Positions 10,092 through 23,670 of a DNA stretch of 64,000 nt are shown in pieces. Source of the DNA: Lysobacter sp. M2-1. Lineage in GTDB: Bacteria; Pseudomonadota; Gammaproteobacteria; Xanthomonadales; Xanthomonadaceae. The notes beneath the pieces are model-generated. The model was not told the DNA's origin and ran no database searches. It saw nothing but the letters and a program-made list of their open reading frames with translations. Position 1 is the stretch's first letter. Each line of letters begins with the position of its first letter. The DNA is taken from positions 372,001-436,000 of the forward strand of contig NZ_JAKPBU010000001.1 in the NCBI RefSeq assembly GCF_022662495.1, in the 5' to 3' direction. The position numbers and the translations under genes were made by a program.

Positions 10092-11069
10092 ATGCGGCCC
10101 CGGCACCCGCGAGCCCGAGCCATCGTGAAGCCCCGCCATCCCGCCCCGCTCAATGCCCTGCGAGCCTTCGAAGCGGCCGCGCGGTGCTCCAGTTTCCAGG
10201 CCGCCGCGGCGCAGTTGTTCGTCACCCCGGCGGCGGTGAGCCACCAGGTGAAACGCCTGGAGGCGTACCTGGGAGTGGAGCTGTTCCAGCGCGGCCATCG
10301 CTCGGTCGAGCTGACCACAGAGGGGGAAGCGCTGGCCACGTCCTTGAGCGAACTGTTCGGACAGCTCGACCTGGCCCTGGACCGCGTCACCGCGCCCACG
10401 GCTGCGCACCTGCGTGTCAGCACCATGGAGTCCTTTGCCGCGAAATGGCTCGCGCCCAGACTGCACCGCTTCCATCGCGACTGCCCCGAACTCAAGGTCC
10501 GCATCGAGACGGGCAACGAACCTGTCGATTTCGTCCGCGGTGGCATCGATGTCGCCATCCGCTATGGGCCCGGCGACTACCCGGGCCTGTGCGTCGAGCG
10601 GCTCATGGACGCACCGGTGTTTCCGGTCTGCGCGCCTTCGCTGATGGGCGACGGACTCCCGCCGCTAACGTCACCCAGCGACCTGCAGCACCACACGCTG
10701 CTCCATGACGAAAGCGCCGCCGGCCGTTCCGGTGTCCCGGACTGGGGTGCATGGCTGGAAGCCGCTGGCGCAAGCGGGGTGGACGCGACCCGGGGCCCGG
10801 TTTTCGCGAGCATCTATCTGGCGCAGGAGGCGGCTGTCGCTGGCCATGGCATCGCGCTGGGCGTCGCCCCGCTGGTCGAAGAGGATCTGCAGCGCGGTCG
10901 CCTGGTCAAGCCGTTCGACCATTCGCTCGCCAACGCTTACGCCTTCTGGATCGTTCGCCGGGATGGCACCGACAACCACCAGGCGATCGATGCCTTCCGA
11001 CGGTGGTTGCGGGAGGAGGCATCCGGGATACGTTCAGGCCAGAGTGTTGCCGCGGCAGCGACGCGATGA
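10092..11069 (+). CDS. LysR-family regulator, GcvA-like branch
   Basis: Transcription regulator of 325 residues (314 if GTG 10125 is used). The N-terminal winged helix has the GcvA-type sequence LNALRAFEAAARCSSFQAAA and TPAAVSHQVKRLEAYLG, followed by a periplasmic-binding-like effector domain with DVAIRYGPGDYPGL, typical of the GcvA subgroup. It is divergent from the MBL-fold operon with only about 70 bases between starts, the classical arrangement for a LysR regulator and its target. The effector is unknown. Confidence 0.85.
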   Translation: MRPRHPRARAIVKPRHPAPLNALRAFEAAARCSSFQAAAAQLFVTPAAVSHQVKRLEAYLGVELFQRGHRSVELTTEGEALATSLSELFGQLDLALDRVTAPTAAHLRVSTMESFAAKWLAPRLHRFHRDCPELKVRIETGNEPVDFVRGGIDVAIRYGPGDYPGLCVERLMDAPVFPVCAPSLMGDGLPPLTSPSDLQHHTLLHDESAAGRSGVPDWGAWLEAAGASGVDATRGPVFASIYLAQEAAVAGHGIALGVAPLVEEDLQRGRLVKPFDHSLANAYAFWIVRRDGTDNHQAIDAFRRWLREEASGIRSGQSVAAAATR

Positions 11070-11096
11070 TCGCCGATGTCCGCAATCGACCACTGG

Positions 11097-12365
11097 TCAC
11101 TGATCCAGCTTGACGCGCTGAAACACCGCCAATAGCGTCAAGTCATAGGCAATTTTGAGGACCCCGCATAACAGCAAGGGTGCAGCCAGGTGCCCTGCGG
11201 CAAGCATTGCGCCACTCAAAGTGGGGCTCACCGCCGCGGCGAGGCTCCGCGGCACCAGGGTATAGCCGGCAGCGGCCGTTCGTTCTGGTGCAGATACCAC
11301 GGACATGACGTACGCCGACCGTGTCGGGACGTCCATCTGCGACAGGAGTGCACGCAATAGCAGGAAGCCCAGCGCGAGTTCGAGATCTGGCGCAAGCGCC
11401 GCCGCGATGAGCGCCAGACTGGATGGGATGTGAGTGAACACCATCGTATTGAGCAACCCGATCCGCCTGGCGATCCATGGCGCGGCCAGCTGTGAGAGAG
11501 CCGCCATCAGGCCGGCCCAGAAGAAAAAGCTTCCCGCCGCAGTCAGTGAAAGATCGAAACGCTTGAAGAGCCACAACGCGAGCAAGGACTGGACAAGCAG
11601 CCCGCCCGCAAATGCATCGACCGAGAACAGCATCGCGAGCCTTACAACGACAGGACGCGACTTGCCTAGCCCAACGGCAGGAGGATTCGGTGCCTGACCG
11701 GGGCCGGGCAATTTGCGATAGAGCAACCAGATGACGAAGCCTGCGAAGGCATAGATCCCGAACATGATGCGCATCGCAGGCAGCGCTGCCACCCCCACAT
11801 TCGCCAGCTGCTCCGGCGCCGCCGCGGCGAGTGCCCCGAAGGCCGCGCAAACAGCACCGGTCAGGCTATAGCGGGCAAACAGTCGGGTTCGATCATGTCC
11901 TTCCGCGGCATGGGCCAGCCGCGCATGCTCCAGTGGCAAGAACACGCTCACATCGCCAGAACTCGGGTTCAACGTGCCGACGAAGGCCACCACGACCAAT
12001 GGCCAGAAGTCCGAGAACACGGTAAACGACAACCCTGTCAGCGCCATCAGGATGGCCGCCATGCGCAGCAAGTGGGCGCCATGCAGTCGATGGCCCCATT
12101 TGCTTACCAGCAACGTCATCAGCGCGGAGCCGAGCAACGTCGCCGTGCTCAGCAAGCCCACCTCTACCGTGCCCAGTCCGAGAGTCAGCAGATAGGCCGG
12201 GAGCAACACCGCTACAAAGCCATCGACGAACGCGCGAATGCCGCGCCCCAGCAGCAGGAGCTTCGCCTCACGATGGGCGACGGATGCGTCCAGAAGAAGA
12301 CGGCCAGCGAACAGGTTTCGCCATCTTAACGGTCGACCCGAGCGCGCGTGGGCAGGCTCGGCCAT
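11097..12365 (-). CDS. MFS transporter
   Basis: Inner-membrane carrier of about 422 residues with two blocks of hydrophobic helices (roughly 12 in all) separated by a central cytoplasmic stretch containing YRKLPGPGQAPNPP. No substrate-defining motif was recognised; the overall pattern fits an uncharacterised exporter-like MFS protein. The start is uncertain: ATG 12365 is given, ATG 12389 or 12392 is also possible. Longer starts would run into the divergent EamA gene, so the two genes share a very short promoter region. Confidence 0.8.
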   Translation of the reverse strand: MAEPAHARSGRPLRWRNLFAGRLLLDASVAHREAKLLLLGRGIRAFVDGFVAVLLPAYLLTLGLGTVEVGLLSTATLLGSALMTLLVSKWGHRLHGAHLLRMAAILMALTGLSFTVFSDFWPLVVVAFVGTLNPSSGDVSVFLPLEHARLAHAAEGHDRTRLFARYSLTGAVCAAFGALAAAAPEQLANVGVAALPAMRIMFGIYAFAGFVIWLLYRKLPGPGQAPNPPAVGLGKSRPVVVRLAMLFSVDAFAGGLLVQSLLALWLFKRFDLSLTAAGSFFFWAGLMAALSQLAAPWIARRIGLLNTMVFTHIPSSLALIAAALAPDLELALGFLLLRALLSQMDVPTRSAYVMSVVSAPERTAAAGYTLVPRSLAAAVSPTLSGAMLAAGHLAAPLLLCGVLKIAYDLTLLAVFQRVKLDQ

Positions 12366-12398
12366 AGCACCGGCTGCCTGATCCGGCATCATGACGCC

Positions 12399-13469
12399 AT
12401 GCGCTTCCACACCAAATGGACGCCAGGAATCGGTCCGGCCTTGTTGGCGGCATTGCTGTTCGGCGCCAGCACACCTTTGGCCAAGCTCCTGATCGCGCAT
12501 GTCTCGCCGATCGTGCTCGCGGGCCTGCTCTATGCCGGCTCCGGGTTGGGCTTGGGCCTGTGGCTGCTGCTAAGGCGATTGCGACCCAACAATCCATCCG
12601 CGGAGGCCGGGTTGCAACGCCGCGATATTCCATGGCTCGCCGGGGCGGTGTTCACCGGCGGCGTGGTCGGCCCGGTTCTGTTGATGCTCGGTCTTGCGAG
12701 TACCCCCGCATCCACCGCCTCCTTGCTGCTCAACCTGGAAAGCGTGCTCACCGCACTGCTGGCCTGGGTCGTGTTTCGCGAGAACGTGGACTTCCGGATC
12801 TTCCTCGGCATGGTCGTCATCGTGGCCGGCGGTGTATTGCTTTCGTGGACGCAGGCACCGCGTGCCGGTCTGCCGTGGGGCGCCTTCGCAATCGCTGGCG
12901 CCTGCGCCTGCTGGGCGATCGACAACAATCTCACCCGCGCCGTGTCCGGCGGCGACCCGGTCCAGATCGCCGCGATCAAAGGCGGTCTCGCAGGCGTCAT
13001 CAATATCGCTGTCGCTCTGTGCATGGGGCATCGGCTGCCGGATGCAGCGCTTGTACTGGCCGCAGGAGCCATCGGCCTGGCGGGCTATGGGGTCAGCCTG
13101 GTCGCATTCGTTCTGGCATTACGCCACCTGGGCTCGGCCCGCACCGGCGCGTATTTTTCGACCGCACCCTTCGTAGGCGCCGCACTTTCGCTTGTACTCC
13201 TGCGCGAAGCGCCTAGCTTCAGCTTCTGGATCGCTGGCGGGCTCATGGCGCTGGGCGTATGGCTGCACATCAGCGAACACCATGAGCACGAGCACACGCA
13301 CGAGGCGATGGAACACGAGCATCTGCATGCGCACGATGAACATCACCAGCATACGCACGACGTCCCTTCGGACGGCCGCGAGCCCCACTCGCACCCGCAC
13401 CGGCACGAGCCCATGATCCACTCACATCCGCATTATCCCGATCTGCATCATCGCCACGGACATGGCTAG
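12399..13469 (+). CDS. EamA/DMT-family transporter with a histidine-rich C-terminal tail
   Basis: Ten-helix drug/metabolite transporter of 356 residues with two EamA repeats (residues about 10-140 and 155-285). After the last helix the protein carries a cytoplasmic tail of about 67 residues in which about 25 are His, alternating with Glu, Asp and Pro (HHEHEHTHEAMEHEHLHAHD). Such tails bind Zn, Ni or Co in metal transporters and chaperones, so metal efflux or metal-sensitive gating is a reasonable guess. It is divergent from the MFS gene and followed convergently by the esterase cluster. Confidence 0.85.
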   Translation: MRFHTKWTPGIGPALLAALLFGASTPLAKLLIAHVSPIVLAGLLYAGSGLGLGLWLLLRRLRPNNPSAEAGLQRRDIPWLAGAVFTGGVVGPVLLMLGLASTPASTASLLLNLESVLTALLAWVVFRENVDFRIFLGMVVIVAGGVLLSWTQAPRAGLPWGAFAIAGACACWAIDNNLTRAVSGGDPVQIAAIKGGLAGVINIAVALCMGHRLPDAALVLAAGAIGLAGYGVSLVAFVLALRHLGSARTGAYFSTAPFVGAALSLVLLREAPSFSFWIAGGLMALGVWLHISEHHEHEHTHEAMEHEHLHAHDEHHQHTHDVPSDGREPHSHPHRHEPMIHSHPHYPDLHHRHGHG

Positions 13470-13503
13470 CCATCGGCTGCATTGGCCAGTCCACTAGCGG
13501 CCG

Positions 13504-16575
<3,072 letters not shown>

Positions 16576-16579
<4 letters not shown>

Positions 16580-18534
16580 GGCGCGGCGGGCTCCAGGATC
16601 GCGGCAGCGCCGCCGGCAGGCGACTGGCGCAACTCGAGCACGTCGCCCGCCGCGACGATGCGCTCGCTGCGTCGCACGTCGTCGGGCGCCTGGCCGTCTT
16701 CCCACACCGTCGCGCGGTAGCGGCCCTCGGGCAGGAAGTCCAGCGGCACGCGCGCGCTGCGGGCCTCGTCGGCGGTCATCGCGCCGAGGTACCAGGCCGC
16801 GCCCGAGCGCCGCGCCAGCACGATGTCGCGCCCGGGCTCGCCCGCGAGGAATCGGGTTTCGTCCCAGGCGGTGGGTACGCGGCGGATGAATTCGAAGCCG
16901 GCCGCGTCGCGATACGCGTCCGGGTCGTCGGCCACCATCTGCAGCGGGCTGTCGTAGACCACGAACATCGCCAGCGCCTGGCCGCGGGTGGTCTGGGTGA
17001 ACGGCAGCACGTCGCGCACTTCGAAGGTCGCGGGTGTGCGGTTGCGGAAGCCGCCCGGCGTGTAGTCCATCGGACCGTTGAGCATGCGCGTGTAAGGCAG
17101 CATCAGGTTGTGGCGCGCAGTGATGAGCGGAGTCCACTTGTTCCACTCGGCACCCATCACCCCTTCCTGGGTGATGAAGTTCGGGTAGGTGCGTTGCAGG
17201 CCCGCAGGCATGTAGGCGCCGTGCAGGTTCAGCAACAACTTTCGTTTGGCGGTGGCCGCCGCGATGCGCTCGTGGAAGTCGACCATTTCCTGATCGTCGC
17301 GTTCCATGAAGTCGACCTTGATGCCGCGGATGCCCCAGCGCACCCAGGTGTCCAGCACCTCGTCCATGCGCGCGTCCATGTGCTTCCAGTGCGCCCACAG
17401 CAGCAGGCTCACGCCCTTGGACTCGGCGTAGCGCACCAGGGCGGGCATGTCCACGCCATCGACCGCGCGGGTCAGGTCGGTCTCCGGCCGCGCCTCGCAG
17501 CACGGGCCGCTGCCCCAGGCCCAGCCGGCGTCCAGCAGCGCATAGGGCAGGCCGGCTTCGGCGGCGAAGTCGATGTAGCGGCGGAAGGCGTCCATCTCCG
17601 CCGTGGCGCCCTCGCTGGCCCCGGACCACCAGTTCCAGGCCGCCTTGCCGGGCTTGACCCAGCTGAAGTCGCCCTCGGGCGGCGGGTTGAGGTTGCCCAC
17701 CAGCGACGAGGCGATGAGGTCGCCCGCGCGGTCGGCCATCATCACCACGCGCCAGGCCGTCCTCAGCCCGCCGCGCGAGACATAGGCCGGCCCGTCGCGC
17801 CCCGGTACGGCCGACAGGCGCACCTGCATGGCCGCGCCCTGGCGCCATAGGGACGCACCCGTGTAGCCCTGCAGATAGGACTGGGTGATGGCGTAGTGCG
17901 TGCGGCCCGAAGCGGTGGCGCAGACCAACGGCACGTCGTAACCCTTGTCGGTGGTGAGTTCCGAGATGCGTTGGCGCTCGAAGGGTTTTTCGTGCGAGCC
18001 GACGTACTCGGTGGCCAGGCAGGACGGATCGCCCGCCGGCACGAAGGCGGTGCGCTCGCCGCGCAGGCGCACCGGCGCCGGGGCGTCGATGCGGTAGCGG
18101 AACGCGACGCCGTCGTCGTAGGCGCGCACGTCGATGATGAGCCTGCGCGCGGGCGCATCCTTGTCGCGGCCCGTTTCGCGGAACGTCAGCGTGGCGCCGC
18201 GGTAGTGGTCGCGCGCCACCGACGCCTTGGTCGCAACCAGCGGGATTTCGCGGTCGACATCGGTATCTTCGCGGCTTTCCAGCGCCAGTGCGCCGAACGC
18301 GGGCGCACCGTCGAATTCCAGACCCAGCGGAGAGTCCGCGATCACGGTCTCCCCGCTTCGCAGCACCGAAAACCGGCTAGCGTCGTCCTCGATGCGGATC
18401 TCCGCATGGCCGTCCGGCGACGAAACCGTCGCCTGCCCTGCGAAGGCGGAGCCGGCCGCGGCGGCCCAGCACAATGCGGCGAGCGCCGCGAACAGCATCG
18501 TCTGCGTCTTCATGTGGGAGTCTTGGTTTTCCAT
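16576..18534 (-). CDS. GH97 alpha-glycosidase, probably retaining (alpha-galactosidase-like)
   Basis: Periplasmic glycoside hydrolase of 652 residues with a signal peptide (from Met 8: LFAALAALCWAAAAGSAFA). The N-terminal beta-super-sandwich is followed by a TIM barrel with ALLDAGWAWG and GIKVDFMERDD. The aspartate D408 in KVDFM is at the position of the nucleophile in retaining GH97 enzymes; E457 and E463 (TQEGVMGAEW) are further candidates. The start at 18534 overlaps the GH31 stop (TGATG); ATG 18513 is an alternative. It is the third gene of the operon. Confidence 0.85.
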
Positions 18535-21503
18535 CAGGGTGTGAACTGAAGTTCGACCGCCTCGCCGCCGAAGCGCACGGTCTTCGCCTGCATGTGGCCG
18601 CCGGGGCGCGATGGCATCAGCCGCACGTTCAGCGTGCGCTGCGCGGTCATGTCGGGGAAACCGCCTTCGCGCGCGCCGATGCGCAGCGTCCGCCGCGCAT
18701 CGTCCCAGGCGAGCGCGACGGTGGCGTACTCGCCCTTCTCGTAGCGATAGCTCTCGCCGTCGTCCTCGTAGAGGGTGAAGCGGCCGTCGGCGCCGGGGTA
18801 GATGCGGATCTCGTAGGGCGCGTCCGGCTGCTCGTCGACGTACTGGACCACCGGGCCCAATGGCACGATCGAGCCGGCGCGCACGAATAGCGGGAACTCG
18901 TCGATCGGGTATTCGCGCGACACGCTGCGGCCGCCGGCATGGCGATCGCCGGTCCAGAAGTCGAACCAGTCGGTTCCCGCCGGCAGCAGCGTGGCCTGTC
19001 GCAGGTCGAGCTGCCGCTGGCGCTCGGCAAGCGAGCTGCGTTCGCTCGGCGTGCGCCAGGCCAGCCGCATCACCCGGCCGCCGCCTTTCTGGAAGTAGTC
19101 GACGCGCACGCGCACCGCCTGCCCCTTGCGCAGCGCGACACGCGCTCCTGCGAATCGCGCGCCGGCTTCCTTCCAGTCCTCGACGACGAGCTTGTCGTCG
19201 AGCCAGACGCGGAAGCCGTCGTCGCCTTCCACGCCGATCTCGTGCTCGCCGTCTTCGGCGGCGACGATCTGGCCTTGCCAGCGCGCCGAGAAGTCCTGCA
19301 GCCCGTCCAGGCCGGGCGGCACGCTGCCCAGCGGTGGGTCGGGCCAATGATGTTCGGCCTGCGTGTCGACCGTGCGGCTGGCGAGCTGCTCGAAGTTCAT
19401 GCCGCGGTAGTACTCGAGTTCGAGGCCCGGCCGACCGTCGGGCGTGCGCAGCTGCGTCGCCGGCACCGTGGGCGGCGGCGGCAGCTCGGCATGGAACATC
19501 GCCTTCGTGATCGGCTGCACCAGGAACGCCGGGCCGAACATGTAAGTGTCGTCCACGTCACGCAGTGCCGTTTGGTCCGGGAAGTCCATCGCCAGACCGC
19601 GCATCATCGTGTAGCCGTCGTGCGTGCTGGCCCAGGCCAGACTGTAGATGTAGGGCAGCAGGCGGTAGCGCAGCTGGGCGGCGCGGCGGATCGAGCGGTA
19701 GACCGCCGGGTCGAGTGCCTTGAACGTCCACGGCTCGCGCTCGATCGTGGTGCCGTGGATCCGATAGATCGGATTGAAGATGCCAAACTGGTTCCAGCGT
19801 GCGAACAGTTCCCGGTACGCCGGGTCGCGTTCGCCGCCGGGCGCGTTGACGAAGAAGCCGCCGATATCCTGGGTCCAGTACGGCAGGCCGGCCATCGAGA
19901 CGTTCAGCCCGCCGGCGATCTGCGCGCGCAGCGCGGCCCAGCTGGCCGTGGTGTCGCCCGACCATGGCATCGCGCCATAGCGTTGCTGCCCGGCCCAGGC
20001 CGAACGGGTCAGGGTGAAGACGCGCTTGTCGCCGAGGTCGGCGCTCGCGCGCTGGCCTTCGTAGACGCCGCGCGTCGTCAGCAGACTGTAGACGTTGAGA
20101 TAGCGCCCGAAATCGCCCATTGCGTTGCGGCCCAGGCGCTCGATGTCGGCCTCCACCTCGGCCGGATCGTGCGCGGCACCGCCCACCTCCACCTCGGTGC
20201 CGTCCATCCACAGCGCGTCGACGCCGACATCGAGCAGGCCCTTCTTCAGGTGCTTGAAGTAGATGGCCCGGCCTTCGTCGCTGAAGGCGTCGTAGATGCG
20301 CGCCCGCTTGGAAATCCAGTGCAGCGGCTCGAAGCGCAATCCGCTGGCATCGAGCTCGCTCGCCAGCGCGGTGTCGTTGCCGACCGACGGCCAGATCGAC
20401 ACCATCAACCGTGTGTGCAGATCATCGTGCAGCGTGCGCACCATGCCGGCGGGGTCCGGGTAACGCTCGCGGTCCCAGATCATTCCGCTCCAGTTGCCGT
20501 CCCACTGGCCGTCCTTCTGCCCGCCCCAGTACTGCCAGTCCTGCACGATGACGTCCAGCGGGAAGCGCTCCTGGCGGAAGCGCCGCACCACTTCCAGCAG
20601 GCGCTGCTGTGTGGCATAGCGCTCCTTGCTCATGAAGAGCCCGAACGCGTACTTCGGGAACATCGGCGCGGCGCCGGTGAGATGGCGGTAGCCGGCGATC
20701 ACCTCGTCCATCGTGTCGCCGGCCACGAGGTAGTAGTCGACCCCTGCAGGCGCATTTTCGGCACGAAAGGCCGTGCCCTGCGGGCCGTCGGAGAACGTCA
20801 TCTTCGAATACGTGTCCCACAGCAGGCCATAGCGGCGCGTCGACAGCATGAACGGCACGACGATGCCGATGTTGGTCTGCACCATCAGCACGTCGCGGCC
20901 GCGGTAGTCCATGTACGGCTCGTTGTACTGGCCCAGGCCGTAGAGCGACTCGTCGGCCGCCAGCGCGAAGCGCTGCTCGATGGCGTACGTCGGGCTTCCG
21001 GACGGTTCGGTGCCCGGCGTGAGCACCGGCGCCTCCTGCTCGCGCATCAGCGGCGTTCCGTCGGGCCGCTGGAAGGCGAGCGTGCCGGTGCGCTTGTCGA
21101 CGACGACGCGCAGCCCGGGGCCGGCGACGGTGAGCGCGTCTGCGGATTCGGCAATGTCCAGTTGCGATGCCTGCGGCGACGCCACCACGACCAGGCTGGG
21201 CTGCCGGGTGTAGGTTTCGCCCTTGTGCGCCGAGACGCGCACGACGCCGTCGCCGTAGAAGAGCACGCTCTTCGTGATGCCGTGCACCTGGAACACGACG
21301 CCGCCCGCCGTGCGCACCCAGCCGAAGCCCGCATGGGCCTCGACAGGCAGCCGCTGCAGTTGTCCCGCGGCGTCGAGCGCGCTGGGCAGGTCTGCAGCGC
21401 TTGCCGTCCCGGCGCCGGCCAGCACGGCACCGACGAGGCTTGCGACGAGCGCGCGGCAAGCGGCCGCGCGGAGGGTTCCCGATACTCCTGAGGCCATGCT
21501 CAT
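18534..21503 (-). CDS. GH31 alpha-xylosidase/alpha-glucosidase with an inserted PA14 domain
   Basis: Exported enzyme of 989 residues with a signal peptide ending near residue 37. The GH31 barrel carries nucleophile D434 in DALWMDGTEVE and acid/base D517 in MPWSGDTTASW. A PA14 domain occupies about residues 694-818 (LELEYYRGMNF to RLAWRTP), inside the C-terminal part of the catalytic region. The same GH31-plus-PA14 design is known from xyloglucan-active alpha-xylosidases that accept longer oligosaccharides, so xyloglucan is the favoured substrate. The gene follows GH9 after a 124-base gap and is coupled to GH97. Confidence 0.9.
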   Translation of the reverse strand: MSMASGVSGTLRAAACRALVASLVGAVLAGAGTASAADLPSALDAAGQLQRLPVEAHAGFGWVRTAGGVVFQVHGITKSVLFYGDGVVRVSAHKGETYTRQPSLVVVASPQASQLDIAESADALTVAGPGLRVVVDKRTGTLAFQRPDGTPLMREQEAPVLTPGTEPSGSPTYAIEQRFALAADESLYGLGQYNEPYMDYRGRDVLMVQTNIGIVVPFMLSTRRYGLLWDTYSKMTFSDGPQGTAFRAENAPAGVDYYLVAGDTMDEVIAGYRHLTGAAPMFPKYAFGLFMSKERYATQQRLLEVVRRFRQERFPLDVIVQDWQYWGGQKDGQWDGNWSGMIWDRERYPDPAGMVRTLHDDLHTRLMVSIWPSVGNDTALASELDASGLRFEPLHWISKRARIYDAFSDEGRAIYFKHLKKGLLDVGVDALWMDGTEVEVGGAAHDPAEVEADIERLGRNAMGDFGRYLNVYSLLTTRGVYEGQRASADLGDKRVFTLTRSAWAGQQRYGAMPWSGDTTASWAALRAQIAGGLNVSMAGLPYWTQDIGGFFVNAPGGERDPAYRELFARWNQFGIFNPIYRIHGTTIEREPWTFKALDPAVYRSIRRAAQLRYRLLPYIYSLAWASTHDGYTMMRGLAMDFPDQTALRDVDDTYMFGPAFLVQPITKAMFHAELPPPPTVPATQLRTPDGRPGLELEYYRGMNFEQLASRTVDTQAEHHWPDPPLGSVPPGLDGLQDFSARWQGQIVAAEDGEHEIGVEGDDGFRVWLDDKLVVEDWKEAGARFAGARVALRKGQAVRVRVDYFQKGGGRVMRLAWRTPSERSSLAERQRQLDLRQATLLPAGTDWFDFWTGDRHAGGRSVSREYPIDEFPLFVRAGSIVPLGPVVQYVDEQPDAPYEIRIYPGADGRFTLYEDDGESYRYEKGEYATVALAWDDARRTLRIGAREGGFPDMTAQRTLNVRLMPSRPGGHMQAKTVRFGGEAVELQFTP

Positions 21504-21627
21504 GCGCGCTCCAGCCCCGTCAGCTTCACGCGACCGCCGCTGCTGCGAACGCCTTCATCCGCACTCCCTCTTGTGCTGCATTTTTTCATCATGTTCTACA
21601 CGCAGGCTCGAGGACGAGCGCAGCGCC

Positions 21628-23670
21628 CTACTTCACATACCGCGACAGCAGCCGGATGTAGGCGGTCTGGTAGCCGTTGGAGTTCTCGGTGATCGGCCAC
21701 GAATTCAGCGGCCAGCCGTCGTTGAAGTCCTTGTACGCCTTCTGCCCCGGTTGCCCGTACGGCGGCGAGGGACGGGTCGTGCCGCACTTGGGCGATATGC
21801 CGGGACAGCGCTCGTCCCAGTCGTACTGCGTGCTGTTCGGGCCACCGACGAGAAAACCCGGTGCGGGACCGTACTGCGAGTCGCGCACGCTGTCCCACGC
21901 GGTGCCGTCGGCAAACCACGAGTGGAAGAACTGATCCACCGAATTCTCCGCGCCATGGGCGCCCATGTTCGACAGGTACGCCTTGCCCAGCGGATTGACG
22001 CCATGCAGGTAGTGCAGGTACGCCGCGCCCGCGTCGGCGATCTCCGCGGGGCTGTGCTGGCTCAGGCCGTACAGCCCCTGGTCGGCGAACATGCCGCCCA
22101 TCTGCGCCTTTATCCCGTTGCTGCCCCAATGGTAGGAGTCGATGTGGGCGCGGTAGGGATCGCGCTGATCCGCGATCGCGCCCCAGCCGGCATAGTCCGG
22201 GCGTTCCCACAGCTCCGTGTAGCGGGCGCGGATATTCTGCGCCACGCTGGACGTCGCACCCGGCAGCGACGCGTAATACAACAGCGGGCGGTTCACGCCG
22301 GCGTTGTAGGGCGACAGCCACCACGACTTCATCATCGGCACTTCGGTGTAGTTGCTGTCGACGTAGTTGCGGTAGGTCGCCTCGCCGGTCAACGCGTACA
22401 GATAGATCGCCGCCACCAGGCGCAACTGGGCGCGGCCCTCGTCGTTGGTCTCCTGCTGACCCGCGCCCAGGCCGGCGGTGCCGTGGGCGGCATCGTTGTT
22501 GTAGAAGAGCACGCCGGGGTTGGCGATGGCCCAATCCCAGGCGCGCTTTGCGCGCAGGGTCAGGTCGGCGGCGTAGGCATCGTAGGCCGGCTGGTCCAGC
22601 GAGGCGTAGACCTGGGCGCCATAGGCGTAGGCCGCCGCCGACGCCAGCGTCGCCGACGTACTCGCATTGCCGTACAGGCTCTGTCCGCTGGCGGCGGAAG
22701 GCCGGCCGCCCCCATCGGCCGACGCGAGCCCCACGATGGACAGCACCGAGCCATCGCCGTTCTGCATCCGCACCAGCCAGTCCAGGCCCCACTTCACCTC
22801 GTCCAGGAGATCGGGGATGCCGTTGCCGGATTCGGGAAGGTTGAAGTCGTCGGTCCACACCGGTTCGTTCTCGGTGTAGGCATGCAGCAACTCGACGACA
22901 TAGCCTGCCGCCCAGCTGGTGTACTTGTTGAGGTCGCCGGCGTCGTACCAGCCGCCATGCAGATCGCGCTGGGTCGCCGCATCGCCGGCCGCGTTGTAGC
23001 GGCGCGCCTGGGTATCCTGCAGCGGGCCCAGGTGGCTCGCGGCATCGGCCCAGTCGGCGCCCGCGTACTGCGCAGGCTTGGCATGGCCGGCGCGCTGGTA
23101 GAAGAAGGTGCGCACCGCCTGCACCAGCACCGGCCGGTACACGTTGGCGCCGATCTGGAACCGGGCCGACCGGACCTTGCGGGTCGCGTCGACCACCTCG
23201 TAGGTGCCTGGTGCGGTGACCGCGCTGAAGTCGAATTGCCAGGTGCTGTCGCCGGACGAGGCGTCGACGGCGCCGCTCTTCCAGCGCGTGGGCGTACCGC
23301 TGAACACCACGGTGTTCGTCGCCGTATCCACCACCTGCAGCTTCGCGCCCGGCGCGTACTGGTCGGCGCTGTCGAAGCCGTTCACCGGGTTGCGCAGCAC
23401 TGCCACCTTCTTCAGGCCGGGCAGATAGCCGAACTGATCGACCACGATGAACGGACCGTTGCCCACGACGCCGCGCAGCGTCGCTGGAAGCGGGCCTGCC
23501 ATGCGCGGCGCGGAGGCGGGTGCCGCAGCGAGTCCGGCTTCGGCCTTTTGTGCGGATGCGGATGCGGGCGTCGACGAGGTTCCGCCGCCGGCTCCGCAGG
23601 CCGACAGGCCGGCCACCATGCCGCACAGAACGGACCGGGTCACCACGGCCTGCAGGGATCGTTGTCTCAT
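21628..23670 (-). CDS. GH9 endoglucanase, lipoprotein
   Basis: Endo-beta-1,4-glucanase of 680 residues. The signal peptide ends in a lipobox (GLSACG, Cys25), so it is membrane-anchored. A low-complexity linker leads to an N-terminal CelD-type Ig domain (about 70-175), then the (alpha/alpha)6 barrel with GGWYDAGDLNKYT (D243, D246) and the C-terminal acid E662 in WPITENSNGYQ. ATG 23670 is preferred to GTG 23682 because GGAG lies 7 bases before it. It is the first gene of the operon and probably cuts the glucan backbone that the following exo-enzymes trim. Confidence 0.92.
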   Translation of the reverse strand: MRQRSLQAVVTRSVLCGMVAGLSACGAGGGTSSTPASASAQKAEAGLAAAPASAPRMAGPLPATLRGVVGNGPFIVVDQFGYLPGLKKVAVLRNPVNGFDSADQYAPGAKLQVVDTATNTVVFSGTPTRWKSGAVDASSGDSTWQFDFSAVTAPGTYEVVDATRKVRSARFQIGANVYRPVLVQAVRTFFYQRAGHAKPAQYAGADWADAASHLGPLQDTQARRYNAAGDAATQRDLHGGWYDAGDLNKYTSWAAGYVVELLHAYTENEPVWTDDFNLPESGNGIPDLLDEVKWGLDWLVRMQNGDGSVLSIVGLASADGGGRPSAASGQSLYGNASTSATLASAAAYAYGAQVYASLDQPAYDAYAADLTLRAKRAWDWAIANPGVLFYNNDAAHGTAGLGAGQQETNDEGRAQLRLVAAIYLYALTGEATYRNYVDSNYTEVPMMKSWWLSPYNAGVNRPLLYYASLPGATSSVAQNIRARYTELWERPDYAGWGAIADQRDPYRAHIDSYHWGSNGIKAQMGGMFADQGLYGLSQHSPAEIADAGAAYLHYLHGVNPLGKAYLSNMGAHGAENSVDQFFHSWFADGTAWDSVRDSQYGPAPGFLVGGPNSTQYDWDERCPGISPKCGTTRPSPPYGQPGQKAYKDFNDGWPLNSWPITENSNGYQTAYIRLLSRYVK

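Noticed and set aside
12366-12500. Upstream extension of the MFS gene
   Set aside because: It would overlap the divergent EamA gene and adds a non-hydrophobic, family-unlike N terminus.
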